A DNA stretch of 64,000 bases from Coriobacteriia bacterium (GTDB lineage: Bacteria > Actinomycetota > Coriobacteriia > Coriobacteriales > UMGS124): NCBI GenBank assembly GCA_018368455.1, contig JAGZEG010000003.1:1-64000 (forward strand). Direction: 5' to 3'. This document shows, piece by piece, positions 8,690 through 18,027 of the stretch; positions within the stretch are counted from its first letter, which is position 1, and each line of letters opens with the position of its first letter. A program made the position numbers and the translations under genes. The notes beneath the pieces were generated by a model. It worked only from the letters and a program-made list of their open reading frames with translations, was not told the origin of the DNA and searched no databases.

Positions 8690-11278
8690 ATGTTCGACGC
8701 GAAGGCGTGGTTCGGATCGAGGGCTCGGCTCGTTGCGGCTGGGTGCCTGGGAACGCTCGTTGCCGGCGCACTCGTCGGCCCGGCGGCGGCTCTGGCCTCC
8801 GACGGCGCGAGTGTCGCGCACTCCAAGGCGTCGAACGCTGCGGCGGCCTCCTCGGCGCAGGTTGACACAGCCGGCTCCGTGGCCTCCGAGGGCGGCTCCT
8901 CTTTGTCGAACGCGGTCATCTCCGAGACGTTCGTCGAGGGTGGCTTGCTCTATGGCGTGCTGCAGACGAAGGACGGCGTCGCCCAGGTGTGCGTCGGCGA
9001 GGGCAAGCAGCTTCCGGCCGACCAGATGGGCGACGCGCTGCAGGATGCCTCCGTCACCGACCTCGTGATTCCTGCGAGCGTGACGCACGACAGCACCGAG
9101 TACGCCGTGACGCAGATCGCTCCGTTCGCCTTCCAGAACACGCAGATCAAGACGCTCACACTGCCCGAGGGCCTGCAGAAGATCGGCAACAACGCCTTCC
9201 AGTTCTGTCGCGAGCTCACGGGCCTGGACGTCCCGGCGTCGGTCACCTCCATCGGGGCACTGGCCTTCTTTGCGAACAACAGCCTCGCCACGTTGACGTT
9301 TGCCGACGACGCCCAGCTCACCGAGATCGGCGACGGCGCGTTTGCCATCCTCAAGACAGCCGGCTCGACGGACAACGCCGACACGCGCGCCGCCCTGACC
9401 GAGGTCAGCCTGCCTGCCTCGCTCAGCCTGCTCAACTCCTACGCGTTCTACGGCCAGACGCAGCTCGGCAGCGTGACGTTCGAGGGCGACACGCTCAACT
9501 CCGTGAGCTCCTACGCCTTCGGTCACTGCGACGCCTTGACGCGCATCGATTTGCCGACGTTTACCTCCACCGTGGAGCGCATCGGGCGCTATGCCTTCGA
9601 AGCTGACACGAACCTGCAGGTTGTGACGTTCCAGGGTGGCGTGTCCGGCCTGCAGGTGACGCAGTCGGGCAACGAGTTCTTTGGCTGCACGGGCATCCAG
9701 ACCGTCATCTACTACGACCAGAAGTGGAACTACGACAACGAAAAGCTCGTGGTTGACAGCCAGGGCAACTACACGGTCGACCGCTTCTCGTTCGGCACGG
9801 TTGGCTTTGACGACGCGCCCAACGCCGCCATCTACTACACGGTGCGCCAGTACGCCAACGCCGACGACGCCTATGCGGGGCAGAACAGCACGGGCTATGC
9901 CGTTGTCAAGGCTGGCACGCCGCTGTACGAGGTCAACAACGGCACGGCTGAGTTCCTTGAGCAGGACAACTTCCAGACGGGCGCGTGGAGCTACGACGGC
10001 ATCCCGGTGAGCGACCCCATCGACGACTCCTACTACACGTTCCCCGCACAGGCGAGCGACCTCACGCCGGCCGGCCTGGCCATCAACGGCGCGACAGGCG
10101 CCGATGGCCTGCCGATGCTGACGGCCGAGCAGGTCGCCGACGGCCCTGACGTGACGCTGTACGCCGCAGACGGCTCGACGCTCAAGGCGGGGGAGGACTA
10201 CGAGCTCTCCTACGCCGACGGCGACGGTAACCCGGTGGATGCCGGCTCGCTCGAGGCCAATACGTCCTACCAGATGGTCGCGACGGGCAAGGGTAGCTAC
10301 ACGGGCAGCTGCTCGACGTGGTTCACGCTCGTCGGCGTGCAGAGCTCGGCCACGCGCATTGAGGCCGACGACTGGACGGGCGCGATGCAGCAGGCCTCGC
10401 AGGCGAGCTTCGCCAACGCCTCCGACGCCGAGGAGCCTTGCGACTGGGCCATCCTGGTGGCCGGAGGCTCCGACCACCTCTCCGACGTCTACGTCGCCAG
10501 CGCGCTGGCCGGAGCGCTGGGCGGCCCCGTGCTGCAGACCGACGCCGGCGAGCTGACGCAGGCCGCCGCCGACGAGATCGACCGCATCGGCGCGCTCAAC
10601 GTCGTCATCGTCGGTGGCACGTCGGCTGTCTCTTCCGAAGTGGAGCAGGCTGCCGGCGAGCTATACAACGTCGAGAAGGTGTATCGCATCGCGGGCTCTG
10701 ACGCGCCCGACACGGCGTCGCGCGTCGTGAGCCTCGCGCCGACGCTGGGCGTGACCTGGGGTGACACCTGTCTCGTTATCGCGACCGACGACGTGGCCAG
10801 CGCGTGTGCCGTCTCGTCGTACGCCTACGCCAACGGCTACCCCGTCATCCTGGCCGACAGCGCCAGCGGCGTGAGCCAGGCGCAGCTCGACGCGCTGGGC
10901 AAGGCCGGCGTCACGAAGGCCGTCGTCGTGGGCTCGCAGAGCCTCGCCGACGCCGCGACGCCCTCGCTGACGGGCGCGGGTCTGTCGGTGCAGGCGGTGA
11001 GCGGTGACGGGGCGGCCGCAATCGACGCCGCCTTCGTCGAGTACGCGCTGGGGCAGGGCATGGGCCTGGACGGCGCCGTGCTGCTTTCCTCCGACCGCCT
11101 CGACCTGGGCGCGGGCGCGGCGGCGCTGGCCGGGCGCAGCCACGCCGTCGTGCTGTTCGCCGGCGACGCGACCACGCAGGTCGTGAGCGCCCGTGCAGGC
11201 CAGGTCGCCAACGCAACGGTCATCGGCTCTTCCTCCGTCGTCTCCGACGAGGACGCCGCGGCCCTCGACGCCCGCTAG
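8690..11278 (+). CDS. BspA-like leucine-rich-repeat surface protein with CWB2 wall-binding repeats
   Basis: The protein has 862 residues. A signal peptide covers about residues 1-36. BspA/LRR_5-type leucine-rich repeats run from about 115 to 360, with units such as LTLPEGLQKIGNNAF and LDVPASVTSIGALAF. A linker and Ig-like segment lie at about 370-560. From about 575 to the end are CWB2 (cell-wall-binding repeat 2) units, recognisable by VAGGSDHLSDVYVASALA and VIVGGTSAVS. CWB2 repeats bind anionic wall polymers in Firmicutes and actinobacteria; BspA repeats usually bind host or bacterial ligands. Its place between two solute-binding proteins suggests a surface receptor that hands a substrate to the transporter. 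That function is inferred from position only. Confidence 0.85.
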   Translation: MFDAKAWFGSRARLVAAGCLGTLVAGALVGPAAALASDGASVAHSKASNAAAASSAQVDTAGSVASEGGSSLSNAVISETFVEGGLLYGVLQTKDGVAQVCVGEGKQLPADQMGDALQDASVTDLVIPASVTHDSTEYAVTQIAPFAFQNTQIKTLTLPEGLQKIGNNAFQFCRELTGLDVPASVTSIGALAFFANNSLATLTFADDAQLTEIGDGAFAILKTAGSTDNADTRAALTEVSLPASLSLLNSYAFYGQTQLGSVTFEGDTLNSVSSYAFGHCDALTRIDLPTFTSTVERIGRYAFEADTNLQVVTFQGGVSGLQVTQSGNEFFGCTGIQTVIYYDQKWNYDNEKLVVDSQGNYTVDRFSFGTVGFDDAPNAAIYYTVRQYANADDAYAGQNSTGYAVVKAGTPLYEVNNGTAEFLEQDNFQTGAWSYDGIPVSDPIDDSYYTFPAQASDLTPAGLAINGATGADGLPMLTAEQVADGPDVTLYAADGSTLKAGEDYELSYADGDGNPVDAGSLEANTSYQMVATGKGSYTGSCSTWFTLVGVQSSATRIEADDWTGAMQQASQASFANASDAEEPCDWAILVAGGSDHLSDVYVASALAGALGGPVLQTDAGELTQAAADEIDRIGALNVVIVGGTSAVSSEVEQAAGELYNVEKVYRIAGSDAPDTASRVVSLAPTLGVTWGDTCLVIATDDVASACAVSSYAYANGYPVILADSASGVSQAQLDALGKAGVTKAVVVGSQSLADAATPSLTGAGLSVQAVSGDGAAAIDAAFVEYALGQGMGLDGAVLLSSDRLDLGAGAAALAGRSHAVVLFAGDATTQVVSARAGQVANATVIGSSSVVSDEDAAALDAR

Positions 11279-11289
11279 GAGAGGGGCGC

Positions 11290-13290
11290 ATGGCACCCTA
11301 CCGCCACAGCACGCGCCGCCGCGTCGTCGCGCTGGCCGGGGCCGCCCTGGCCAGCGCGACGCTGACGCTTGCCATCGTCGGCTGCCGCCCGAGCGACGAG
11401 CTCACGCAGATCGTCTACACGCAGGACGCGCCCATCGTTGACGAGCAGGCTGCCGGGCGCAACTACGCCTACTCGGCCGGCGCTGACAGCCGCCGCGACC
11501 TGTCACAGAGCAGCGACGACATGAGCAGCGCCGCGTTTGACCGCAAGGAGGAGCAGGTGCCCGTCTTCGGCGTGCCTGCCACGGTGACCGACGAGGTCGA
11601 CCGCGTGCTCTACGACGAGAACTCCGGCGAGCAGCGCACGGCGCCGCTGTTCCCCGACGAGCCCGACGAGCTCTCCGACGAGCAGCAGGACCAGCAGAGC
11701 GACCTGTCGTTCGGCGGCTTCGACTGGTCGCCGCAGACCGGCGAGAACGAGGAGGACGCCGGCGAGGAGGAGAGCGACACGCCCGTGCGCGGCGTCAGCA
11801 TGCACGACGACGCGCCGAAGGTCTACAACGCCTCGGGCGGCCTGCTTGCCCCGCTGGAGAACGTCCAGTGCGTCGCGACGGTGGGCGAGTACGCCAACCT
11901 CGCGCTCATGCTTGGCGGACCCGGTACGCTCATCGCCTCCGACAACGCGTTCCTCTCCGACGAGGGCGTGCAGCGCGTGTTTTCAGGCTCCTCGGACGGG
12001 AAGTCGTGGGATCTGGGCGCGGTCAGCCAGGTGTGGAGCTACGACGAGGCGGCGGGTACGTACAGCGTTGACTTCGACGCGCTGCTCGCGGCCGACCCCG
12101 ATATGGTGCTCGTGCCCGACGGTGTTGACCTGCTGACGGAGGACCAGCGCCAGCAGCTGCTGGACGCCGGCATCAACGTCGAGTCCGCGCCGCGCCTCGA
12201 CAGCGTGCGCGATCTCAAGGAGCTCGTGCGCTGGCTGGGCGACACGCTGGCCCAACACACGGTGTCGGGCCGCGACGCCGGCGCGAGCGCCACGAGCTAC
12301 ATCGACACGTACCTGGGCCAGGACATCGAGTCGCTCATCGACGAGAACGGCGGGCTCACCACCTACAACGACGTCGACTATTCCGGCGAGAAGCACGGCT
12401 CAAACGGCACGTCGAACTGGACGGTGCTCGTGACGGACTGGGATGCCAATGCCACGTACGACGCCGGCCTGTGGACCGACGAGGGCCTGGCTATCGCGAC
12501 GGCGGGCTATGGCTGGTCGCCGGCCAACTACTACCTGTCCGTGGGCGGCGTCAACAACAACGCGGCGCAGTTCCCCGTCCCAAAGATGGCCGGCAAGAAG
12601 AGCGGCGACTACTACGTGTGGCAGTTCAACATGTCCATGCTCGACCCCATGCTCGTCGACGGCTACCTTGCGACGTCGGACTTCGGTGACACGAGCTACG
12701 GCTGGAGCCAGTGCCTCGTCGGTGCTCCCGCCATCGTGAACCGCGAGTCGACGTTCGAGACGACGCTGGGTGCCGACGACTTCCGCTACGTGCTGTGCAC
12801 GACGCAGGAGCAGGCCGAGGCGCTGCGCGAGGCGCGCGACGAGGGCACGCAGACCCAGCAGGGCCTCTATGCGGCCTATGACTACAGCGTCGGCGCAGCG
12901 CTGCAGGAGTCGGGCGTCGGCCCGCGCAACACCGACGGCGTGCTCATTCGCTCGTTCATCGGCCAGACGGGCTCCCCGCTCGAGCAGGGCGGCACCGAGT
13001 CCATCGGCCAGGTGCGCACCTCCCAGGACGAGGCTCCCTATGAGGTTGCCACTGTCGGCAACGGCCTGTACTGCGACTGGGTTGCCGGCTCGGTCGAGTC
13101 GTTCTTGCTGGCGTTTTGGACGGATGACTTCTACGACGCGGCGGCTTCCGACGAGGACGGCGTCGTGACGGTCGACGAGGTTGACTTCACGGCTCTCGAC
13201 GAGGAGGCCGCAAAGCTCTACGGGGAGTTCTACGGCTACGAGTTGAGCGAAGACGACCTGGATCAGCTGCACGAGGGGCGGGTGAGCTAG
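11290..13290 (+). CDS. Lipoprotein FepB-like solute-binding protein of a FecCD-type ABC importer
   Basis: The protein has 666 residues. AGGAGAGGGG sits just before ATG 11290 and overlaps the preceding stop. The N-terminus is a lipoprotein signal with the modified cysteine at about residue 32 (LAIVGC). A very acidic, Gln-rich spacer (about 85-170) comes before the binding domain. Lobe 1 starts near VATVGEYANLALMLGG, and the C-terminus AAKLYGEFYGYELSEDDLDQ matches the last helix of metal-chelate binding proteins. The gene is 4 bp upstream of the first permease. This should be the membrane-tethered binding protein that delivers ligand to the FecCD permeases. Haem, a siderophore or a corrinoid are all possible; nothing visible decides between them. 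Confidence 0.8.
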   Translation: MAPYRHSTRRRVVALAGAALASATLTLAIVGCRPSDELTQIVYTQDAPIVDEQAAGRNYAYSAGADSRRDLSQSSDDMSSAAFDRKEEQVPVFGVPATVTDEVDRVLYDENSGEQRTAPLFPDEPDELSDEQQDQQSDLSFGGFDWSPQTGENEEDAGEEESDTPVRGVSMHDDAPKVYNASGGLLAPLENVQCVATVGEYANLALMLGGPGTLIASDNAFLSDEGVQRVFSGSSDGKSWDLGAVSQVWSYDEAAGTYSVDFDALLAADPDMVLVPDGVDLLTEDQRQQLLDAGINVESAPRLDSVRDLKELVRWLGDTLAQHTVSGRDAGASATSYIDTYLGQDIESLIDENGGLTTYNDVDYSGEKHGSNGTSNWTVLVTDWDANATYDAGLWTDEGLAIATAGYGWSPANYYLSVGGVNNNAAQFPVPKMAGKKSGDYYVWQFNMSMLDPMLVDGYLATSDFGDTSYGWSQCLVGAPAIVNRESTFETTLGADDFRYVLCTTQEQAEALREARDEGTQTQQGLYAAYDYSVGAALQESGVGPRNTDGVLIRSFIGQTGSPLEQGGTESIGQVRTSQDEAPYEVATVGNGLYCDWVAGSVESFLLAFWTDDFYDAAASDEDGVVTVDEVDFTALDEEAAKLYGEFYGYELSEDDLDQLHEGRVS

Positions 13291-13294
13291 CACG

Positions 13295-14542
13295 ATGTCC
13301 CTTCGTCTCAACAAACCGGGCGCTTCGTCGCAGACCGCGCCTGTCGCGCAGCCTACGTCTCGGGCGCAGCGCGACAAACGGCCCGAGCGCACTGCCGACC
13401 CGCGAGGCCGCACCCTGCTCGTCATCGCGCTCATCGTGGCGCTGCTCCTGCTGGGCGCGCTCGTCATCCCGCCGGGCTGGTTCTCGCCGAACATGCGCGG
13501 CATGGCGCTGCCCCAGTGGATGGCCGAGCTGCAGCACCGCGTCGGCGGCCTCGTGTCGCTCGTTACGCTGCAGGGCGGCGACTACTCCATGGACCACGTC
13601 ACGTGGCGCTACCTCGTTGTGGCGCTGGCGGGTGCGGGTCTGGGCCTGGCGGGCGCTGTGTTTCAGGGGTCGCTCAAAAACGCGCTGGCCTCGCCCTCGA
13701 CGCTCGGCGTCATGACGGGGTGCAACCTGGGGCGCATCCTCTACGTGCTGCTGTTTATGGGCACGGGAAGCAGCCTTGCGCTGTCGGGTCTCAACATGGC
13801 GCAGATCTCCGCCAAGCTGGCGCAGCTGAGCCCCCTCGAGTACGTCTGGCGCAACTATGGCATGGCGCTGTGCGCCCTGGCGTGCGGTATCGTCGTCGTT
13901 GCGCTCGTTATCGGCATCTCGACCGTCGCGGGGCGCGGACGCGTCAGCAGCCTCGTCATGGTCATCGTCGGCCAGGTTCTCAGCGCCGTCATCGGGGCGG
14001 GCGTGGGCCTGGCGCAGTACTACTACGTCGAGACGAGCGACCCGCGCGCCGAGATCCTGCGCAACCTTCAGGTCCAGTCGTTCGCCAACACGTTCCGGCC
14101 CGTTGACGTCCTGCTCGTCGGCGTGCCTCTGCTCGTCGTGCTCGCCATTGTGATGCGGCGGTGCGCGCGGCTCAACGCGCTGGCTCTGGGCACCGACGAG
14201 GCGCGCACGATGGGTATTGCGACACAGCGCACGCAGTGGATCACCGTCATCGCGTGCACGGCCCTGACGGGCGTCATCGTGGCGTTCTGCGGCCAGGTCG
14301 GCATGATCGGCTTCATCGTGCCGCACCTGATGCGCCGCGTCGTGGGGCCGGACCTGCGCTATCTCGTGCCCGCCTCGGCGTTGGCGGGCGCGGGCTTTCT
14401 CGTGCTGGCGTACTTCTGCACGACGTTGTTCGAGACGGGCTCGGTCACGACGGTCGGCGTATACACGAGCATCATCGGCGGCCTCGTGTTCCTCGTGGTC
14501 GCGATACGGCAGAGGGGGCGGGGCCATGGCGACTGGATGTGA
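13295..14542 (+). CDS. FecCD-family ABC importer permease, first copy
   Basis: A membrane protein of 415 residues with an unusually long polar N-terminal tail (about 45 residues) before the first membrane segment. FecCD/BtuC hallmarks are visible: GLAGAVFQGSLKNALASPSTLG near the N-terminus (shown in part), and the ATPase-coupling region GMIGFIVPHLMRR with RVVGPDLR. The gene overlaps the next permease gene by 17 bp, and the two proteins should form a heterodimeric channel. Family members import iron-siderophores, haem and cobalamin. Confidence 0.92.
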   Translation: MSLRLNKPGASSQTAPVAQPTSRAQRDKRPERTADPRGRTLLVIALIVALLLLGALVIPPGWFSPNMRGMALPQWMAELQHRVGGLVSLVTLQGGDYSMDHVTWRYLVVALAGAGLGLAGAVFQGSLKNALASPSTLGVMTGCNLGRILYVLLFMGTGSSLALSGLNMAQISAKLAQLSPLEYVWRNYGMALCALACGIVVVALVIGISTVAGRGRVSSLVMVIVGQVLSAVIGAGVGLAQYYYVETSDPRAEILRNLQVQSFANTFRPVDVLLVGVPLLVVLAIVMRRCARLNALALGTDEARTMGIATQRTQWITVIACTALTGVIVAFCGQVGMIGFIVPHLMRRVVGPDLRYLVPASALAGAGFLVLAYFCTTLFETGSVTTVGVYTSIIGGLVFLVVAIRQRGRGHGDWM

Positions 14543-15695
14543 TGCGAAGGCCGGGCGCGTCTCTATGGCGCGCAGCGCGCAGCTGCTCCGCGCAGGGCGT
14601 GCGCGCGTGCGGCGCATCAACTTTGCGCTGCTGGGCGCGCTCGTGCTCGTGACGCTCGTCTCGCTGTGCCAGGGCGTCTCGACGCAGGGTCTGCTCTACA
14701 GCCCCGCCGACGTGCTTGGCTGCTACGCCGGCTGGTTCAAGCTCAACGTCGGCGTGTTGTTCCAGCCCTCCCTTGCGCTGGAGCGTCCCGTCATCTTGGC
14801 GACGTATCCCATGTACGACGAGGTCATCACGCGCGTCACCTACACGGTCATCTCCGTGGGCTGCGGCGCGCTTCTCGCCATCGCTGGCATGCTTTACCAG
14901 GTGGTCTTCCGCAATCCCATCGCGGGGCCGGGGCTGCTGGGCGTCTCGAGCGGCGCGACGGCGGGCATCGTCGCCCTCGTGGCCGTCTTTGGCTATCAGG
15001 CGACGTATCGCACGGCGGAGCGCTACCTGTTTGCGTTCGTCGGCGGCATCGCCGTGCTCGCCATCGTGCTGGGGCTGGGCAAGCTCGCCTGCGGTAGGCG
15101 CCGCGGCCTCGACTTGGTCGACGTGCTGCTCGTGGCGACGATCGTCTCGTCGCTCGTCGGCACCGTTACGAGCTACGTCGTGAACTACAAGTTCACCGAC
15201 GCCGAGTGGAGCGCGTATTACGACCTCGACGCGGCACTCGTCGTCGACGCCTCCCCGTTTACGCTCGCGTTTCTGGGCATCGGCGCGCTTGTGTCGCTCG
15301 TGCCGGTCGTTGCCCTGCGCTTCCGCATGAACAGCCTGTCGTTTCCCGACGAGGACGCGCGGCTTCTCGGCATTCGCGTGCGTCCGCTGCGGGCTCTGGC
15401 GCTCGCCGCTGGCTCGGTCATGTTGCTCGTGGGGCAGACGCTCGTCGGCGGCGTCGGGATGGCGTCTCTCGTCGTGCCCTATCTCTCTCGGGCGCTGTAC
15501 GGGGCGGAGTTCGGCCGGCAGCTTGTCGGTAACGCGCTGCTCGGCGCGCTGGTCATTGCGCTGTGCCGCGTCATCGTGTCGTTCATCCCGTTCGTGGGTT
15601 ACGGGATACCTGTGGGGACGGCCGCGACGTTCGTGCTGCTCCCGGGCTTTGTGTGGGTTATGACGTCCGCCCAGAAGAGCTGGGGCGATCGGTAG
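14526..15695 (+). CDS. FecCD-family ABC importer permease, second copy
   Basis: A membrane protein of 389 residues. FecCD signatures include GMLYQVVFRNPIAGPGLLG and GVGMASLVVPYLSRALYG. The start overlaps the previous permease by 17 bp, implying coupled translation. The two permeases are clearly diverged paralogues, so a heterodimer is expected. The cognate ATPase lies about 4 kb further on (19602), with MoxR, DUF58 and DUF4129-like genes in between. Confidence 0.92.
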   Translation: MATGCDAKAGRVSMARSAQLLRAGRARVRRINFALLGALVLVTLVSLCQGVSTQGLLYSPADVLGCYAGWFKLNVGVLFQPSLALERPVILATYPMYDEVITRVTYTVISVGCGALLAIAGMLYQVVFRNPIAGPGLLGVSSGATAGIVALVAVFGYQATYRTAERYLFAFVGGIAVLAIVLGLGKLACGRRRGLDLVDVLLVATIVSSLVGTVTSYVVNYKFTDAEWSAYYDLDAALVVDASPFTLAFLGIGALVSLVPVVALRFRMNSLSFPDEDARLLGIRVRPLRALALAAGSVMLLVGQTLVGGVGMASLVVPYLSRALYGAEFGRQLVGNALLGALVIALCRVIVSFIPFVGYGIPVGTAATFVLLPGFVWVMTSAQKSWGDR

Positions 15696-15733
15696 GGTTT
15701 TTGCGAGGGGTTTCGAGGAAAGGGTAGGGAGCA

Positions 15734-16696
15734 ATGCTCGATCAGGCTCAGATCACGCGCGGCCAGGGCGTCGCGCAGGCTATCGTCGACAACGTGAAGA
15801 CCGTCGTCTACGGTAAGGACGACGCGGTGCGCCTCGTCGTCGCGGCGCTCATCGCTGACGGCCACGTACTCATCGAAGACGTGCCCGGCACTGGCAAGAC
15901 GAGCCTGGTGGCGGCTCTCGTGCACTCGGTGGACTGCACGTTCAGCCGCATTCAGTTCACGCCCGACGTCATGCCCTCCGACATCACGGGCTACTCCATC
16001 TTCAACCAGAAGACGCGCGAGTTCGAGTTTCGCGCCGGCAGCGTGCACGCCAACGTCGTGCTGGCCGACGAGATCAACCGCGCGTCGGCCAAGACGCAGT
16101 CGGCACTACTCGAGGCCATGGAGGAGCGGCAGGTCACTGTCGACGGCACGACGTACAGGCTGCCCGAGCCGTTCATGGTGCTCGCAACGCAGAACCCCGT
16201 CGAGCAGTACGGCACCTACCCGCTGCCCGAGGCGCAGGTCGACCGCTTCATGGCGAAGCTGTCCATCGGTTACCCCGACTTCTCAGACGAGGTGCGTGTG
16301 CTTGAGCGCGACCTGGACGCCAAGGCTCGCGTGCGTCCCGTCGCCAGCGCTGCCGACGTCATGGAGCTGCGCGCCCTGGCCCGCGACGTCACGGCGAGCC
16401 ACGACGTGCTCGCCTACATCGTGCAGATCGTGAACGCGACGCGCACGCACGCCGAGCTCGCGCTGGGATCCTCGCCGCGCGGTGGTTTGGCAACGTTGGC
16501 GTTCTGCCGCGCCTGCGCCCTCATGGATGGCCGCGGCTACGTGACGCCCGACGACGTGAAGGCGCTCGTGCCCTACACGCTGTGCCACCGCGTGCGCCTG
16601 ACGTCGGAGGCCAAGGTCGCGGGCCGCACGCCTGCCGACGTCATCGCCGCCATCCTCTCTTCGGTTGCCGTGCCGACGAGCGCCCAGGACAGGTAG
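15734..16696 (+). CDS. MoxR-family AAA+ ATPase
   Basis: The protein has 320 residues, typical for MoxR. Walker A is VPGTGKTS at about residues 50-57, Walker B is VVLADEINRA at about 108-117, and a sensor-like ATQNP follows. Family members act as chaperones that insert metal or assemble complexes, and are usually encoded beside DUF58 and von Willebrand factor-like partners. Here DUF58 follows after 2 bp, so the standard MoxR-DUF58 pairing is present. The unusual part is its location inside an ABC importer cluster. Confidence 0.93.
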   Translation: MLDQAQITRGQGVAQAIVDNVKTVVYGKDDAVRLVVAALIADGHVLIEDVPGTGKTSLVAALVHSVDCTFSRIQFTPDVMPSDITGYSIFNQKTREFEFRAGSVHANVVLADEINRASAKTQSALLEAMEERQVTVDGTTYRLPEPFMVLATQNPVEQYGTYPLPEAQVDRFMAKLSIGYPDFSDEVRVLERDLDAKARVRPVASAADVMELRALARDVTASHDVLAYIVQIVNATRTHAELALGSSPRGGLATLAFCRACALMDGRGYVTPDDVKALVPYTLCHRVRLTSEAKVAGRTPADVIAAILSSVAVPTSAQDR

Positions 16697-16698
16697 CG

Positions 16699-18027
16699 AT
16701 GGACAAGCATCGGATGGGGCGTCCGAGCTCGGGCGGAGGGGAACCGGAGCCGCGGGGCTCTGGCGAGGCCCGGGCGGCCGGCGGCGCGAGTTGCCCCGCC
16801 CGCCTGGAACGCGCGCCGCGGGCCGGGCGTATCGCGGGGGCACTCGTCGCTCTCGCGCTGTGCGCCGTGCCGCCCGTCTTCGTCAACGACGCTGTGGGCT
16901 ACGTGCCGCTCGTCGCCTATGTCGTGCTCGTCGCGCTGTGCTGGGCCTACCTGCAGGTCGTCGCCCGCCATGTGGACTGCACGCAGAACGTGCAACGTCG
17001 CGAGGTCACGCGTGGGCACGAGGGGGAGCTCGCCGTGTCAGTGCGCAACACGGGCGCGCTTGTCATGCCGCGCGTCGAGCCTTCGTTTATCATCGAGCGC
17101 GACGACGGTGACGTGCAGGAGCTGCGTGCCCGCTCTGCGCTGGCCCCGCGCCAGGACCGCGCGTTCTCGCTGGGCGTGGGCTTCGACCACGTGGGCACCT
17201 ACGAAGTCGGCCTGCGCAGCGTCGAGCTGTTCGACCCGCTTGGGCTGACTTCCCGCGTCGTGCCCGTGGGGCGCCGGTGCCGGGTGCGCGTCGTGCCGCG
17301 CGTCGTGCCTGTTGGCGACACCGGTGCGAGCGACCCGTCGGCCAGCGACGTGGCTCGCAGCGTGCGGACCGTCATGAGCGACGACATGGACTACTCGTGC
17401 GTTCGCGCCTACCAGATGGGCGACCCGATGAAGAAGGTCCACTGGAAGATGTCTGCGCGCGCCGAGGACTCGCTCTACACGAAGCTGTTCGAGTCCTCGA
17501 CGAATCCCGGGCTCACGGTGGCGCTGGACTTCTTTACGACAGAAGCTGACGCCGAGCTTCGCGCTTCGCTGTTCGACACGATGCTCGAGGTGGCGTTCTC
17601 GCTGCTTGACCATGCGGGTCGCACCGGTGTCGCCACGACGCTGGCGTTCTGCGACCGCTCGGGAGCGGCGCGGCGCATCCATGCCTGCTCGCCCGGCGAG
17701 CTCAATCCACTCGTGGACGACATGCCCCGGCTCTCCGGCGACGTGCCGGCACGCAGGGCGTCTGACATGATCGACGAGGACCTTTCCGACGCGGGGGCAC
17801 GCGCGAACCTCGTGTTCGTGGCGACCGGGGTGTCGCGTGACATGGCCGAGACACTGCGTCGCCAGATCGCGGCGCGTCGGGACGTGCGGGTTCTGCTCGC
17901 TGTGCCCGAGGCGCTGACGGCCTCGCAGCGTCGCGAGCGCCTGGCTGCCGTGGGCCAGCTCACTGGCGATGACGTGCGCGTGTCGTGCGTCGGCGACGCG
18001 TCTGAGCTTTCGCGGGGGGTGAGGTAG
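16699..18027 (+). CDS. DUF58-domain membrane-associated protein, partner of MoxR
   Basis: The protein has 442 residues from ATG 16699, 2 bp after the MoxR stop. A longer frame from 16582 would run far into moxR and is not preferred. Two membrane segments lie at about residues 44-90. A beta-rich stretch follows, then the DUF58 signature at about 233-257: RAYQMGDPMKKVHWKMSA, with the conserved GD and W. The C-terminal part has a von Willebrand A-like fold in relatives. The partner MoxR is thought to remodel or activate it; the exact function of the family is not settled. Confidence 0.9.
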   Translation: MDKHRMGRPSSGGGEPEPRGSGEARAAGGASCPARLERAPRAGRIAGALVALALCAVPPVFVNDAVGYVPLVAYVVLVALCWAYLQVVARHVDCTQNVQRREVTRGHEGELAVSVRNTGALVMPRVEPSFIIERDDGDVQELRARSALAPRQDRAFSLGVGFDHVGTYEVGLRSVELFDPLGLTSRVVPVGRRCRVRVVPRVVPVGDTGASDPSASDVARSVRTVMSDDMDYSCVRAYQMGDPMKKVHWKMSARAEDSLYTKLFESSTNPGLTVALDFFTTEADAELRASLFDTMLEVAFSLLDHAGRTGVATTLAFCDRSGAARRIHACSPGELNPLVDDMPRLSGDVPARRASDMIDEDLSDAGARANLVFVATGVSRDMAETLRRQIAARRDVRVLLAVPEALTASQRRERLAAVGQLTGDDVRVSCVGDASELSRGVR